A DNA stretch of 19,237 nt. Source: Methanocorpusculaceae archaeon UBA456 (GTDB taxonomy: Archaea; Halobacteriota; Methanomicrobia; Methanomicrobiales; Methanocorpusculaceae). The stretch lies in contig DAJQ01000035.1 of the NCBI GenBank assembly GCA_002496395.1, positions 168,277 to 187,513 on the forward strand, written 5' to 3'. This document shows, one piece after another, positions 7,769 through 14,921 of the stretch; position 1 is the stretch's first letter; the number at the start of each line of letters is the position of its first letter. The notes below the pieces were generated by a model that worked only from the letters and a program-made list of their open reading frames with translations, had not been told where the DNA came from and did no database searches. The translations under genes were made by a program, and so were the position numbers.

Positions 7769-7842
7769 GCCTCAGTAGCTCAGACTGGGAGAGCGCCAGA
7801 CTGAAGATCTGGTTGTCCCCGGTTCAAATCCGGGCTGGGGCA
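7769..7842 (+). tRNA. tRNA-Phe (anticodon GAA)
   Basis: A 74-base cloverleaf. The acceptor stem GCCTCAG pairs with CTGGGGC (one T-G pair), with discriminator A. The D arm is GCTC...GAGC, and the anticodon stem CCAGA/TCTGG holds the loop CTGAAGA with GAA at 7803-7805. The T arm CCCGG/CCGGG holds loop TTCAAAT. CCA is not encoded. There is no intron. A T-rich stretch follows (about 7845-7885) and may end transcription. Neighbours on both sides are not integrase genes, so there is no sign of an element using this tRNA as an attachment site. Confidence 0.97.
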
Positions 7843-7844
7843 TG

Positions 7845-7885
7845 GTTTTTCTTTTATGTTTTCTTTCTTGGTTTTGCCTTTTATC
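7845..7885 (+). terminator. T-rich run after tRNA-Phe
   Basis: Several T runs (TTTTT, TTTT, TTTT) follow the tRNA within 45 bases. Archaeal RNA polymerase commonly stops at such runs. No hairpin is seen. Confidence 0.45.
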
Positions 7886-8065
7886 CTGTTTGCTATGTTT
7901 GTTTCGCCTGCATGACAGGGGCTTTTGGTTGCAGGGGCATGCATGAGATCTGCCATCGTGGGTATTGAGGGGATACAATGGGATACTCTACCGATCCGAT
8001 GGCGAGAGAGTAGTTCAAAACGTTTTTAGCTTCAGGAAAGAGAAGGAAGAACTGAGTAAGATATC

Positions 8066-8302
8066 ATGAGCAACTTTATTGACAAAGTCATGCATCGGAA
8101 CCGGAAGAAGAGAAAGTCATTATCGCTAAAGATTGAGATGCAAGATGCGGCACTGTTGACAGATGACGTTATTGCAAATGCAATGACTGAACTTGCACGC
8201 ATGATAAAAAACGGTGAAGTCAACCTTGATACCGAGGGGAAAGTGAGATACATCATCGGAAACGTTGTGTTAGAGAGCCGGATGGATATTGATACAGAAT
8301 GA
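8066..8302 (+). CDS. Hypothetical protein, 78 aa
   Basis: I do not recognise a family. The N-terminus is strongly basic (HRNRKKRKS at residues 10-18). The rest is predicted helical and acidic to neutral (DDVIANAMTELARMIKNGE), without membrane segment or cysteine pairs. A purine-rich stretch precedes ATG 8066 (GAAAGAGAAGGAAGAA) but no canonical Shine-Dalgarno lies at the right distance. A perfect 11-bp inverted repeat begins 27 bases past the stop, which supports a real transcription unit. It stands alone between tRNA-Phe and a convergent regulator gene. It could be a small DNA- or RNA-binding protein, but this is only a guess from charge. Confidence 0.5.
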   Translation: MSNFIDKVMHRNRKKRKSLSLKIEMQDAALLTDDVIANAMTELARMIKNGEVNLDTEGKVRYIIGNVVLESRMDIDTE

Positions 8303-8328
8303 CACTATCCGATATCAGGTGTGAGATG

Positions 8329-8360
8329 GGATCAGATCCCTCTGTTGCAGGATCTGATCC
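8329..8360. terminator. Perfect 11-bp inverted repeat
   Basis: GGATCAGATCC (8329-8339) and GGATCTGATCC (8350-8360) are exact reverse complements around a 10-base loop. The hairpin starts 27 bases after the stop of the 78-residue gene, so a transcript-end or 3'-stability role is likely. No T-run follows. It could also be a dyad operator. Confidence 0.6.
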
Positions 8361-8551
8361 AGAATGATGCAGCGGCTGCTACATAGATATACCCATTTTA
8401 AATGTGTGAACGCATAGATCCCCGGATCTGCCACTCTATTACAATCCTAACTTGCTACGAGCCTAAATTTAAATATACAGGGAATTACTGATACTCTCAA
8501 TGCTTGCGAATCTATTATAAAGAGTTGATGAACTCAATAATACCGGACCGC

Positions 8552-9847
8552 CTATGTAGTTTTCAGGAGATAGTGGGTGCGTGATCCCGCCCCCTTCTTC
8601 TGAACCAGACCCAGGATTTCGAGTTTCTTCAAGTGACGTAGTATGGTATTCTTCGAAGTCTCAAGTTTTTCTGCCAGATCACCGCTCTTCATTTGTGTGT
8701 TGAGTTGTTGTAGAATTGCGTGATCCAGATCATCCATGGCAGATGAGAGATCCCTTCTGAAGATTACAGAAAATGTTGCCTGGTTTGTCTTGAATTCAAC
8801 CGAACAAAGAGGATGGTTTTTGACTTCTTCTTCTATCATCTTTATGCCATATCCATATCGCTCGATATATCCTGTATCATACAGAAGGTTTGAGAGCGAT
8901 GGATTTCTTGGGATGTGCTCGGGGTCCTGCAAGGTGACTCCGGGCATGAGTCCCCCGGGATTTTTTATCTCAAATCTGTCGGGATAGACAAATATCCTCA
9001 CATCTGCACTGATCGTATAATTTCTGTGTGCAACAGCATTTATCAGCGCCTCACGAACAGCCCGTGGCGGATATTCATCGACCTTTACCCTTCGTGTTCC
9101 GGTTACGATATCAATCCGCTTAATGTCACGCATTAGACTGTTATATGCCTCTTCAATCACTTTCCAGACAGGACCTTCATATTCCTCGCTCCACATCGGC
9201 CCCTGATCTCCTATTCCAATCTTTCGAATTCTGGCATGAGGAATATGCTCGGTTGCATCTGTGAAGTAGAGTATCCCGGCATTGGTGAGGCGATTGTTTC
9301 TGATAGCACCGGCGCTTCTGAGATACCGTGACAGATCTCGTTTTAAGATAAATCTCCCTCTTGTCTCAGCAACCTTTTCAAAGAACCAGTCTTGATAATC
9401 CGGTCGTAAATCTTCAAGTGGCAGCATTGGGATCTCATCCCAGTTGATCGTTCCCATCTCTGAGGAGAGCATAACGATCTCCTGGAGAGAGAGCGGCCTG
9501 ACACCTGTACCAACCCGAATATAAACTACCCCGCCAAGAGAGCAGAGATGCGGGCTTTTTTCGATCGTTATCACCAATAGATCTTTCGTATCCACAGAAA
9601 TCTTCTCTGTCTGAAGTGCAGGCGGTGGGATGATTGACTGGATAGAACTGGTTACCTTCTCAATTGCACTCTTCACATCAGTACCGATAATCTTACCCTG
9701 ATCTGTCACTCCAATAATTATATTTCCACCTTTCGAGTTGGCAAAGGCGGCAATTTCATGATGAATGGTTTTTCCTACCGTTTCTTTATATTCAAGCACC
9801 TCAGATTCACCAGACTGAATCAGGCATATCAGTTCTTCCAGATCCAT
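8552..9847 (-). CDS. Schlafen/AlbA_2 domain regulator with RecG-like and winged-helix domains, 431 aa
   Basis: Residues 1-125 form an AlbA_2 (Schlafen-type) domain: SGESEVLEYKE, then AAFANSKGGNIIIGVTDQGK, then a strand pattern ending VYIRVGTGVRPLS. Residues about 255-345 match the HATPase_c_4 domain seen in proteins labelled RecG-like: REALINAVAHRNY (N-box type, E267 and N270), IKNPGGL, and ERYGYGI. Residues 372-428 form a winged helix (SGDLAEKLETSKNTILRHLKKLEILGLVQ). This order is typical of a large family of putative transcriptional regulators in archaea and bacteria, some linked to stress or phage defence; biochemical roles are mostly unknown. ATG 9847 gives an N-terminus of the usual family form. 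The gene is alone, convergent with the 78-residue gene. Confidence 0.9.
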   Translation of the reverse strand: MDLEELICLIQSGESEVLEYKETVGKTIHHEIAAFANSKGGNIIIGVTDQGKIIGTDVKSAIEKVTSSIQSIIPPPALQTEKISVDTKDLLVITIEKSPHLCSLGGVVYIRVGTGVRPLSLQEIVMLSSEMGTINWDEIPMLPLEDLRPDYQDWFFEKVAETRGRFILKRDLSRYLRSAGAIRNNRLTNAGILYFTDATEHIPHARIRKIGIGDQGPMWSEEYEGPVWKVIEEAYNSLMRDIKRIDIVTGTRRVKVDEYPPRAVREALINAVAHRNYTISADVRIFVYPDRFEIKNPGGLMPGVTLQDPEHIPRNPSLSNLLYDTGYIERYGYGIKMIEEEVKNHPLCSVEFKTNQATFSVIFRRDLSSAMDDLDHAILQQLNTQMKSGDLAEKLETSKNTILRHLKKLEILGLVQKKGAGSRTHYLLKTT

Positions 9848-9949
9848 AACTACTGTTCAACTCTCACAATACAAAAATGTAACGCAAGACCACCTATCGT
9901 GCCATTTTTCGATGATCCGATTTGAACGATAGCGATTTTTATTGAAGTA

Positions 9950-10219
9950 TTAATCTCTCTGAGGGGAGCTTCCGGGTACGTGCGATCCGGGGAACGTGGG
10001 CAATTGTTCGGATTGACACCTTCTTCCTCTGTTTCTCTCTCTCAAGTAACCTATGCTTTCTCTCTCAAGTAACCGCTCCTTCAAAGCTTCTGGATCTTCG
10101 GGCAGCCAATCCTGCCGCTCTCTGGTATAATCCTCTCCTCCATCTTCCAAATGTACCTCCCCTTCCCCTTCCCCTTCCACATCAGCCTCATCACTCATCT
10201 TCCACATCATCCTCTTCAT
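9950..10219 (-). pseudogene. Frameshifted relative of the GDYTxER small protein
   Basis: Its middle part, EDYTRERQDWLPEDPEALKE then RLLERE, matches residues 37-61 of the protein at 15753 (GDYTKERHKRPPDDTEALKE then RLLERE). The family N-terminal half (EIRKEGxxAL...) is missing and replaced by a low-complexity acidic start (DEADVEGEGEGEVHLEDGG). In the C-terminal part a 23-bp tandem duplication (GGTTACTTGAGAGAGAAAGCATA on the minus strand) breaks the frame. Without it, the DNA would go on with ...LLERExQRKK as in the intact homologue. The present frame instead ends in an unrelated Pro/Ser tail. It lies 12 bases after the 10232-10843 gene on the same strand, so it may still be transcribed. Confidence 0.6.
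10028..10074. repeat. 23-bp tandem duplication
   Basis: TCTCTCAAGTAACC occurs at 10038-10051 and 10061-10074, 23 bases apart. The DNA before and after matches the single-copy version at about 15909-15935 in the homologous gene. As 23 is not a multiple of three, the duplication shifts the reading frame of the 9950-10219 gene. Confidence 0.8.
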
Positions 10220-10231
10220 CCTTTTTCCAGA

Positions 10232-10843
10232 TCAGCCTTCTAACTCTTCTTCCCGTTCATCCTCATATTCCAGTTCATCCTCACCTTCAACTCCATTCTC
10301 CTCATCCTTCTTCCTCATCAGGTACGAATTCACCACCATATCCCCCGGCACCGGGCCGCCCGAGAAAATTCCAACCTCTTGAAGCTCCCGCTCAATCTGC
10401 CCATACTCCTCACGGCTCTTCTGCTGCTGCCGCTCATAGTCGCCGGGGATATTTGGGTTGTAGAAGATCATGGTGCTTAATTCCGGGAGCTGGACGTGCC
10501 GGCCGTCCTCATAGATCCTGCCACGGGCATCCCCGCCGATCCGGTGATGGGCATAGTATTCCATGAACCCGGCTCCCCCTTTGGCATCATCAGTTCCAGT
10601 CGTACCAGTTCCAGTAGTACCAGTTCCAGAAGCATCAGTTCCAGAAATATCAGGTATAGAAGCATCAGTTCCGGAAGTATCAGGTATAGAAGTATCAATC
10701 CCAAAGGCGAACATGATCCTGCCGCTTCCATAGGGGAGGGAGCCGGGAGTGCCATTTCGCAGGTTTTCATCGGGTATCTTCAGGTCATGGTGTGAAAAGA
10801 GCTCCATGAAGAGTCTCTGGATGGTTGAACGGTCAGCAGGCAT
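10232..10843 (-). CDS. Hypothetical protein with pentapeptide repeats and acidic tail, 203 aa
   Basis: I do not recognise the family. The N-terminal 50 residues are mixed helix (STIQRLFMELFSHHDLKIPDENL). Then come 35 residues of five-residue repeats ending in SGT, TGT or SIP. A conserved-looking core of about 90 residues follows (EYYAHHRIGGDARGRIYEDG, LSTMIFYNP, QIERELQEVGIFSGGPVPGD), and the tail is highly acidic (EGEDELEYEDEREEELEG). ATG 10843 is preferred over GTG 10852 because GGTGATC sits 3 nt upstream of it. Upstream lies an exact 16-bp tandem repeat (10856-10887). The next gene on the strand begins 12 bases beyond the stop. No membrane segment. The repeat block suggests length variation between strains. 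Confidence 0.6.
   Translation of the reverse strand: MPADRSTIQRLFMELFSHHDLKIPDENLRNGTPGSLPYGSGRIMFAFGIDTSIPDTSGTDASIPDISGTDASGTGTTGTGTTGTDDAKGGAGFMEYYAHHRIGGDARGRIYEDGRHVQLPELSTMIFYNPNIPGDYERQQQKSREEYGQIERELQEVGIFSGGPVPGDMVVNSYLMRKKDEENGVEGEDELEYEDEREEELEG
10592..10696 (-). repeat. 15-bp minisatellite coding for pentapeptide repeats
   Basis: Seven consecutive 15-bp units encode DTSIP, DTSGT, DASIP, DISGT, DASGT, GTTGT, GTTGT. The first four form two 30-bp higher-order units. The repeats stay in frame with the host gene. Confidence 0.85.
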
Positions 10844-10855
10844 GGGGATCACCGG

Positions 10856-10887
10856 TTTTCACGATATTGATTTTTCACGATATTGAT
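10856..10887. repeat. Exact 16-bp tandem repeat upstream of the 10843 start
   Basis: TTTTCACGATATTGAT occurs twice head to tail (10856-10871 and 10872-10887) and ends 13 bases before the ATG of the minus-strand gene. It overlaps the expected leader, so it could be an operator or a slip-strand product. A short dyad TTGATGTATCAA overlaps its far end. Confidence 0.6.
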
Positions 10888-11143
10888 GTATCAACCCATC
10901 TTGCATGGGCAGCACCAAGAACCTTTGCCAGCGGGTTACCTCATGTTGGATCTGCCGTATCTCCCTGATATGTCTCATCCCCATTATTTCACTCATCTCA
11001 CTCACCCCTCTCATCCCCATCATTCGTACCAGAATGCAGGAAGAAACACCACTCTCTGGCGATTTCGATTGCTGCTTTCCCATCTGAGTGAAGAGAGGGG
11101 GTGAGAGTGCGGAAGGAAAAAAAACCTTAGGGGGGGTGAGCAG

Positions 11144-11177
11144 GTATGAAGAATCATACTCGTATGAAAGATCATAC
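11144..11177. promoter_or_regulatory. Two palindromic sites GTATGA-N4-TCATAC, 18 bp apart
   Basis: GTATGAAGAATCATAC (11144-11159) and GTATGAAAGATCATAC (11162-11177) each have perfect 6-bp arms. Their starts are 18 bp apart. This is the form of a tandem operator for a dimeric DNA-binding protein. Confidence 0.65.
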
Positions 11178-11350
11178 GGAATTGGTTTTGAAGATGAAAT
11201 GATTGAGAGTGTACACTCCTCCTGATATCTCTCAATATTCTTCTTCTACGATCGATATCTATCATTATCAGGAGATAATTATAAGGGCTTTGCATGCGGT
11301 CTGTGAGTGTTTTTTTACCGTTTTCGCCGTTTTTCTCCTTCTCTTTCCGG

Positions 11351-11384
11351 GTATGAAAGATCATACTTGTCATATAGATCACAC
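11351..11384. promoter_or_regulatory. Second site pair: one perfect, one degenerate, 18 bp apart
   Basis: GTATGAAAGATCATAC (11351-11366) is identical to the site at 11162. A degenerate version, GTCATATAGATCACAC (11369-11384), starts exactly 18 bp further and keeps most of the right half. The spacing equals that of the first pair 207 bp away, so the arrangement is unlikely to be chance. Confidence 0.6.
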
Positions 11385-11459
11385 CCCCAATAGGTACTAG
11401 AGCTTTTTTTTCAGTGATTGTTTGGAGTGTAATTGACAGAGCAATTCTGGTGAGTTGAT

Positions 11460-11480
11460 GGCGATTTGGGAATAATCGCC
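11460..11480. terminator. 7-bp hairpin GGCGATT/AATCGCC
   Basis: GGCGATT (11460-11466) and AATCGCC (11474-11480) are exact complements around a 7-base loop. It is about 150 bases before the nuclease-like gene. The role is unclear: terminator, leader structure or protein site. Confidence 0.35.
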
Positions 11481-11496
11481 TGAGGAAAGTGAGGAA

Positions 11497-11534
11497 TTTT
11501 ATTCCGACGATTGTGGGGAGTTTTATTCCGACGA
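11497..11534. repeat. 14-bp direct repeat upstream of the nuclease-like gene
   Basis: TTTTATTCCGACGA occurs at 11497-11510 and 11521-11534, 24 bp apart, about 95-130 bases before the start at 11628. The 24-bp step would put both copies on nearly the same DNA face, as in a tandem activator or repressor site. Confidence 0.45.
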
Positions 11535-11627
11535 AAATTGAAAGAAGCAAGCCGACATTGACAATAGCCCTCCCTACAATATGAGATATGAAATCCTTAT
11601 TACAGCATTACAACAACAAAGCATAGT

Positions 11628-12782
11628 ATGACTGGTTCAATCTTCCTCCTGAAAGATGACAAGGAGCTTCTGGAAATGAAAGAAACTCCCTATGATTCTG
11701 AAAATCTCCTCCAGCAGCTTTTACAAGACTATCCGGCTCTTCTTACCGGCGATCAGATCAACCCCGAGCAGCCACGGAAATGGCTGTTTATCACACGAGA
11801 GATGGCGGTACCGGATACTGAAGGGGGTAAAGGCCGTTGGGCTCTTGACCACCTCTTCCTCGATCAGGACGGAATACCCACACTGGTTGAAGTCAAACGG
11901 AGCACTGATACCCGGACTCGCCGGGAGGTCGTTGCCCAGATGCTTGACTATGCCGCAAATTCCGTTCAATGGAGTATAGACGATATTATCAGATCATTTA
12001 CCTGCACCTGTGAAGAGGCTGAGAAAGATCCCGGAGAAATTCTTGGAAAGTTTCTATTTGATAACGAAAATCCCGATGAATACTGGGAAAAAGTCCAGGC
12101 AAATCTCAGGGGTGGCAATATCCGTCTCCTCTTCGTTGCCGATACCATTCCTCCTGAACTGAAGCGAATCATCGAATTCCTCAACGAACAGATGAATCCT
12201 GCCGAGGTACTTGGAGTCGAGGTGAAACAGTATACCGGTCTTCAGGACAAGAACAAGACCCTTGTTTCAAGGGTCGTCGGGCAGACCATGAAAGCAATCG
12301 ATACAAAGAAAATCCGTTCAGGTGTGCCGAGGTTGTGGGACAGGGAATCCTTTCTCGAACAGCTGCGGGAGAGAACTGGGCAGGTTGATACTCGTGTTGT
12401 CGAGAAGATCTTTGAATGGTGCGATAACAATCAGTTCTCACTAAAATTTGGAAAGGGCGTCAATCAGGCAACTGTACGCATCGGACTGGATATTCCAGAT
12501 AAAGGATTCTGCCCGATTGTTGCCTTAGAGGGATATGGGGGTTTGGCATTTTTTTTCGGAGTATTAGGCAAGGATTTCTCCTCATTCAATGAACAAGATC
12601 ATCTCAAACAATTACTTCACCAGCTTAATACAGAATGTGGCTTCAAGTTCAATCCCGATAAAATTGACTCCTATTCATACTCGCCAATCTCGACACTTTC
12701 CGATGAGAGGAGAGTATCGGCATTTCTCTCAAGACTCGAATGGTTACGTACAGTAATTGAAGAAGAACAACAAAAGGAGTGA
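11628..12782 (+). CDS. PD-(D/E)XK nuclease-like protein (DUF91/NucS-like fold), 384 aa
   Basis: The N-terminal 115 residues carry a restriction-endonuclease-type core: D74 in RWALDHLFLD, E88-V-K90 in IPTLVEVKRS, and Q104 and Y108 in VVAQMLDYAAN. This D...ExK...QxxxY order is that of the NucS/DUF91-like branch of PD-(D/E)XK enzymes. The C-terminal 250 residues have no motif I can name. Homologous proteins with the same opening (GSIF.L.DD..L.EM...PYDSE..LQ.LL) are widespread in bacteria and archaea and usually uncharacterised. No Shine-Dalgarno precedes ATG 11628, so initiation may be leaderless. It converges on the NERD-helicase gene with 73 bases between stops. A DNA-cleaving role in repair or defence is inferred from the motif and context only. 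Confidence 0.85.
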   Translation: MTGSIFLLKDDKELLEMKETPYDSENLLQQLLQDYPALLTGDQINPEQPRKWLFITREMAVPDTEGGKGRWALDHLFLDQDGIPTLVEVKRSTDTRTRREVVAQMLDYAANSVQWSIDDIIRSFTCTCEEAEKDPGEILGKFLFDNENPDEYWEKVQANLRGGNIRLLFVADTIPPELKRIIEFLNEQMNPAEVLGVEVKQYTGLQDKNKTLVSRVVGQTMKAIDTKKIRSGVPRLWDRESFLEQLRERTGQVDTRVVEKIFEWCDNNQFSLKFGKGVNQATVRIGLDIPDKGFCPIVALEGYGGLAFFFGVLGKDFSSFNEQDHLKQLLHQLNTECGFKFNPDKIDSYSYSPISTLSDERRVSAFLSRLEWLRTVIEEEQQKE

Positions 12783-12855
12783 GGAACGGGGAGAGAAAGA
12801 GTGAGGGGGTCAGGGTTCACCCCGCACCCGCATCCCCACTTCCGTAATCACAGGC

Positions 12856-14673
12856 TCAGGCTGGTCGGGATCCACCGCCTTCCGTACGATCCGGCGGATC
12901 TCGCTGCCCTGCTTCCCCCACCTTCCCCCGGATCTTCTCCATCATCACTCTGCTTCCCACAACCGCAAGCAGCATCCGGGCCCGGGAGAATGCAACGTAC
13001 AGCATCTCGTCGCTGTTGATCAACGCATCATCAAGGACGACAATGGCAACCGGGCTCTCAAGCCCCTTGAACCGTTTGACAGAGTCAAAGATGATCGAGT
13101 CGGTGTTTTCATTGACAAAACGCTCATTACAGAACTGGTACTGCTGCCCGCCAATCTCCCTGCCGGTGCTGTACTTCTCCCGGTCATCACGGGTCGAGAT
13201 GAGAACCGCGATATCGGATGGCGGAACCTGTTCTTTCTCAACAAGGGTATGGATGTATGCTTCGAGTTTTTGCCGGGCAAGTGCTGGAGTTCCGGCCTCG
13301 ATCCACTCGACCTCAAGACCCTGCGGCCCGATGGCCGTCGTCTCCTGCCCCTTGTAGAAGAGCCGGGCGATCTCGTGGATACGTTGCGTGTTGCGCAGGT
13401 TCAAAGAGAGGGTGAAAGGAATCTCATAGAGTTGTTCCAGGTACCTGCCCTGATTGTGGTAGACATCCTGGTTATTGTCATAGAAGAGCCGGATCTTCTG
13501 TTTTCCATTGGGATCCAATGCGGACTCAAGAGACTTGAGGAGCAGCGGGGGGAAGTCCTGTCCTTCGTCAATGATGATCGTATCAAAGCGTCTCTCCGGC
13601 AATGATTCAATTGCTTCGAGCAGGTGTGCCGGATACTTCTCCAGGAAGAGCTTACTGTCGATCGTCTCCATATCCACCTCGATCCCAGCTTCCCTGAAGA
13701 TTTCATCGCAGACCTTGTGGTAGTTGCCGGTCATGAGGAGATCCTGTGACCCAATTGTCTTCTTCATGTACTCGGAGAGCGGCCGGTTGTAGCAGGTGAG
13801 GAGAACCCGTTCCCCGGCTTGTATGCAACGATGTGCCTCCTCCATTGCGAGGATCGTCTTGCCGGTACCGGCAGACCCCGATATCGCCACCCGTCTTGTA
13901 TTGGCAAAGCCTGCCAGGATCTGGTACTGCAGCGGTGTCAGGGTCTCGATGACTTTCTCGTCATCTTTGATCACCCGGTGGAGAGGCACATTCAACTGGA
14001 AGGGATGGGCGAGGATATCTTCGAGGATTGCCATACCATCCCTGCCAAGCGGCTTTTGCCGGTAGTCGCTCGCCATCTCTGCTTCCAGCAGGTCAAGAAT
14101 CCAGAACCTGAGATCTGATTCGAACTCCTCCATGCAGCAGAGGATATTCCGGGGCATATCCGCACCAAGATCACCCTCAATCGTTGAAATATCAGGTAAG
14201 ATAACCCCATGGCTGATACCAGTGTGCCGATACCCCCACTTCGGATGGGCCTGACATTTCTTCAGGATCTGATGTTTTGACTCAACTGCCTGTTTCATCG
14301 GATTCTTGATATCCCAGGTGCATCTATTCCGATCGGTGCTGGTCCAGGTATCAGATGCAGGATCATAGGCAATACCGCCTCCCTTCACCTCGATTGTGAG
14401 AAAACCATAGTCCGGATGAGCGACAACAAAGTCGCATTCACCGTCGATCGGCTTCCCGTTCTTCAGCGTCCCAAGCCAGGGGCGGGAGTAGAAGACGGCG
14501 AAGGGATCTTCGAGCACCTCTGCGAGCTTATCGTACACTTTCTGTTCTGCTCTCCTGCCGGGATCGGCGAGGATGTCCGGAGTCAGTTTGTGGGGCCACA
14601 TTGTTGCCATTGCGATCAGATCCTTGTCTCGATGAGGGTGATATTCTGGATATCTCCATTCTGTCCTCATCAT
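12856..14673 (-). CDS. NERD nuclease-SF1 helicase fusion, 605 aa
   Basis: Residues about 35-150 form a NERD domain (nuclease-related): R41-E43 region, GECDFVV with D81, and LTIEVKGGG with E95 and K97. Residues about 240-580 form a UvrD/Rep-type SF1 helicase: Q-motif-like TPLQYQIL, Walker A GSAGTGKT (266-273), Walker B IIIDEGQD (366-373), motif III QDVYHNQGRY, LRNTQRI (426-432), VKRFKGLESP (532-541), and LYVAFSRAR (558-566). All catalytic elements are present. The start at 14673 is preceded by GGTGGTGAT at 9 nt; a second good ATG at 14610 has AAGGAT and a more family-like start, so either is possible. Proteins of this build are common in phage-defence and mobile regions; this one sits opposite a PD-(D/E)XK gene. 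Role in DNA processing is inferred. Confidence 0.9.
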   Translation of the reverse strand: MMRTEWRYPEYHPHRDKDLIAMATMWPHKLTPDILADPGRRAEQKVYDKLAEVLEDPFAVFYSRPWLGTLKNGKPIDGECDFVVAHPDYGFLTIEVKGGGIAYDPASDTWTSTDRNRCTWDIKNPMKQAVESKHQILKKCQAHPKWGYRHTGISHGVILPDISTIEGDLGADMPRNILCCMEEFESDLRFWILDLLEAEMASDYRQKPLGRDGMAILEDILAHPFQLNVPLHRVIKDDEKVIETLTPLQYQILAGFANTRRVAISGSAGTGKTILAMEEAHRCIQAGERVLLTCYNRPLSEYMKKTIGSQDLLMTGNYHKVCDEIFREAGIEVDMETIDSKLFLEKYPAHLLEAIESLPERRFDTIIIDEGQDFPPLLLKSLESALDPNGKQKIRLFYDNNQDVYHNQGRYLEQLYEIPFTLSLNLRNTQRIHEIARLFYKGQETTAIGPQGLEVEWIEAGTPALARQKLEAYIHTLVEKEQVPPSDIAVLISTRDDREKYSTGREIGGQQYQFCNERFVNENTDSIIFDSVKRFKGLESPVAIVVLDDALINSDEMLYVAFSRARMLLAVVGSRVMMEKIRGKVGEAGQRDPPDRTEGGGSRPA

Positions 14674-14737
14674 GCATCAATTATCACCACCCCAGATAGT
14701 CCCCCGGACTCGCAATCTCATGGGAATAGTAGGTGGA

Positions 14738-14771
14738 GGGCAGATGAATCACCCTCTGTCACCCTCTGCCC
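14738..14771. terminator. 7-bp GC-rich inverted repeat
   Basis: GGGCAGA (14738-14744) and TCTGCCC (14765-14771) pair around 20 bases that include a doubled CACCCTCTG. It lies between the divergent helicase and antitoxin genes, so a regulatory role is as likely as termination. Confidence 0.3.
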
Positions 14772-14921
14772 GGAAAAATATCAAAATCACAGATGGCCTG
14801 TGGGGGGTTATTTCAGCAGCTCTCCTGACAGTGAAGATCCTGTCGCGACACGGGTGACGGGGGGGTGACAGCATGCTTAACCATCCTTTACATAATCCGT
14901 CGATATGATACAGAGTGTCTA

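Larger units (their letters stand above)
10888..11627. other. Non-coding region rich in palindromes and short repeats
   Basis: No frame here has a ribosome site or a recognisable motif. The long minus-strand frame 11020-11550 is low-complexity and cuts through the repeats. Visible elements are the paired palindromes at 11144-11177 and 11351-11384, the dyad GAGTGTACACTC (11207-11218), 9-bp arms CTCCTGATA/TATCAGGAG (11219-11227 and 11266-11274), a TATA-like ATTATAAGG (about 11278-11286), a hairpin at 11460-11480, and a 14-bp direct repeat at 11497 and 11521. Region 10970-11035 is low-complexity CT-rich sequence with CTCATCCCCAT twice. Confidence 0.55.

Noticed and set aside
7772..7978. Minus-strand 68-aa frame overlapping tRNA-Phe
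   Set aside because: Its MPQPGFEPGTTRSS-type end is the well-known false protein produced by reading across a tRNA gene on the wrong strand.
7769..8065. tRNA-Phe as an integration site of a mobile element
   Set aside because: No integrase gene is near and no second copy of the tRNA 3' end is seen in the window.
10859..11083. Minus-strand 74-aa frame with MGMR repeats
   Set aside because: The repetition comes from CT-rich low-complexity DNA (CTCATCCCCAT twice), and no homologous pattern or ribosome site is seen.
11131..11137. G-run near the palindromes as part of an archaeal origin recognition box
   Set aside because: The flanking bases do not match the known origin recognition box pattern beyond the G-run, and no cdc6/orc1 gene is adjacent.
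11144..11384. CRISPR-like array reading of the repeated palindromes
   Set aside because: Repeats are only 16 bp, occur in pairs with 2-bp gaps rather than 30-40 bp spacers, and no cas gene is present.
11020..11550. Minus-strand 176-aa frame
   Set aside because: It is low-complexity with long runs of F, P, H and S, runs through palindromes and direct repeats, and has no ribosome site or motif.
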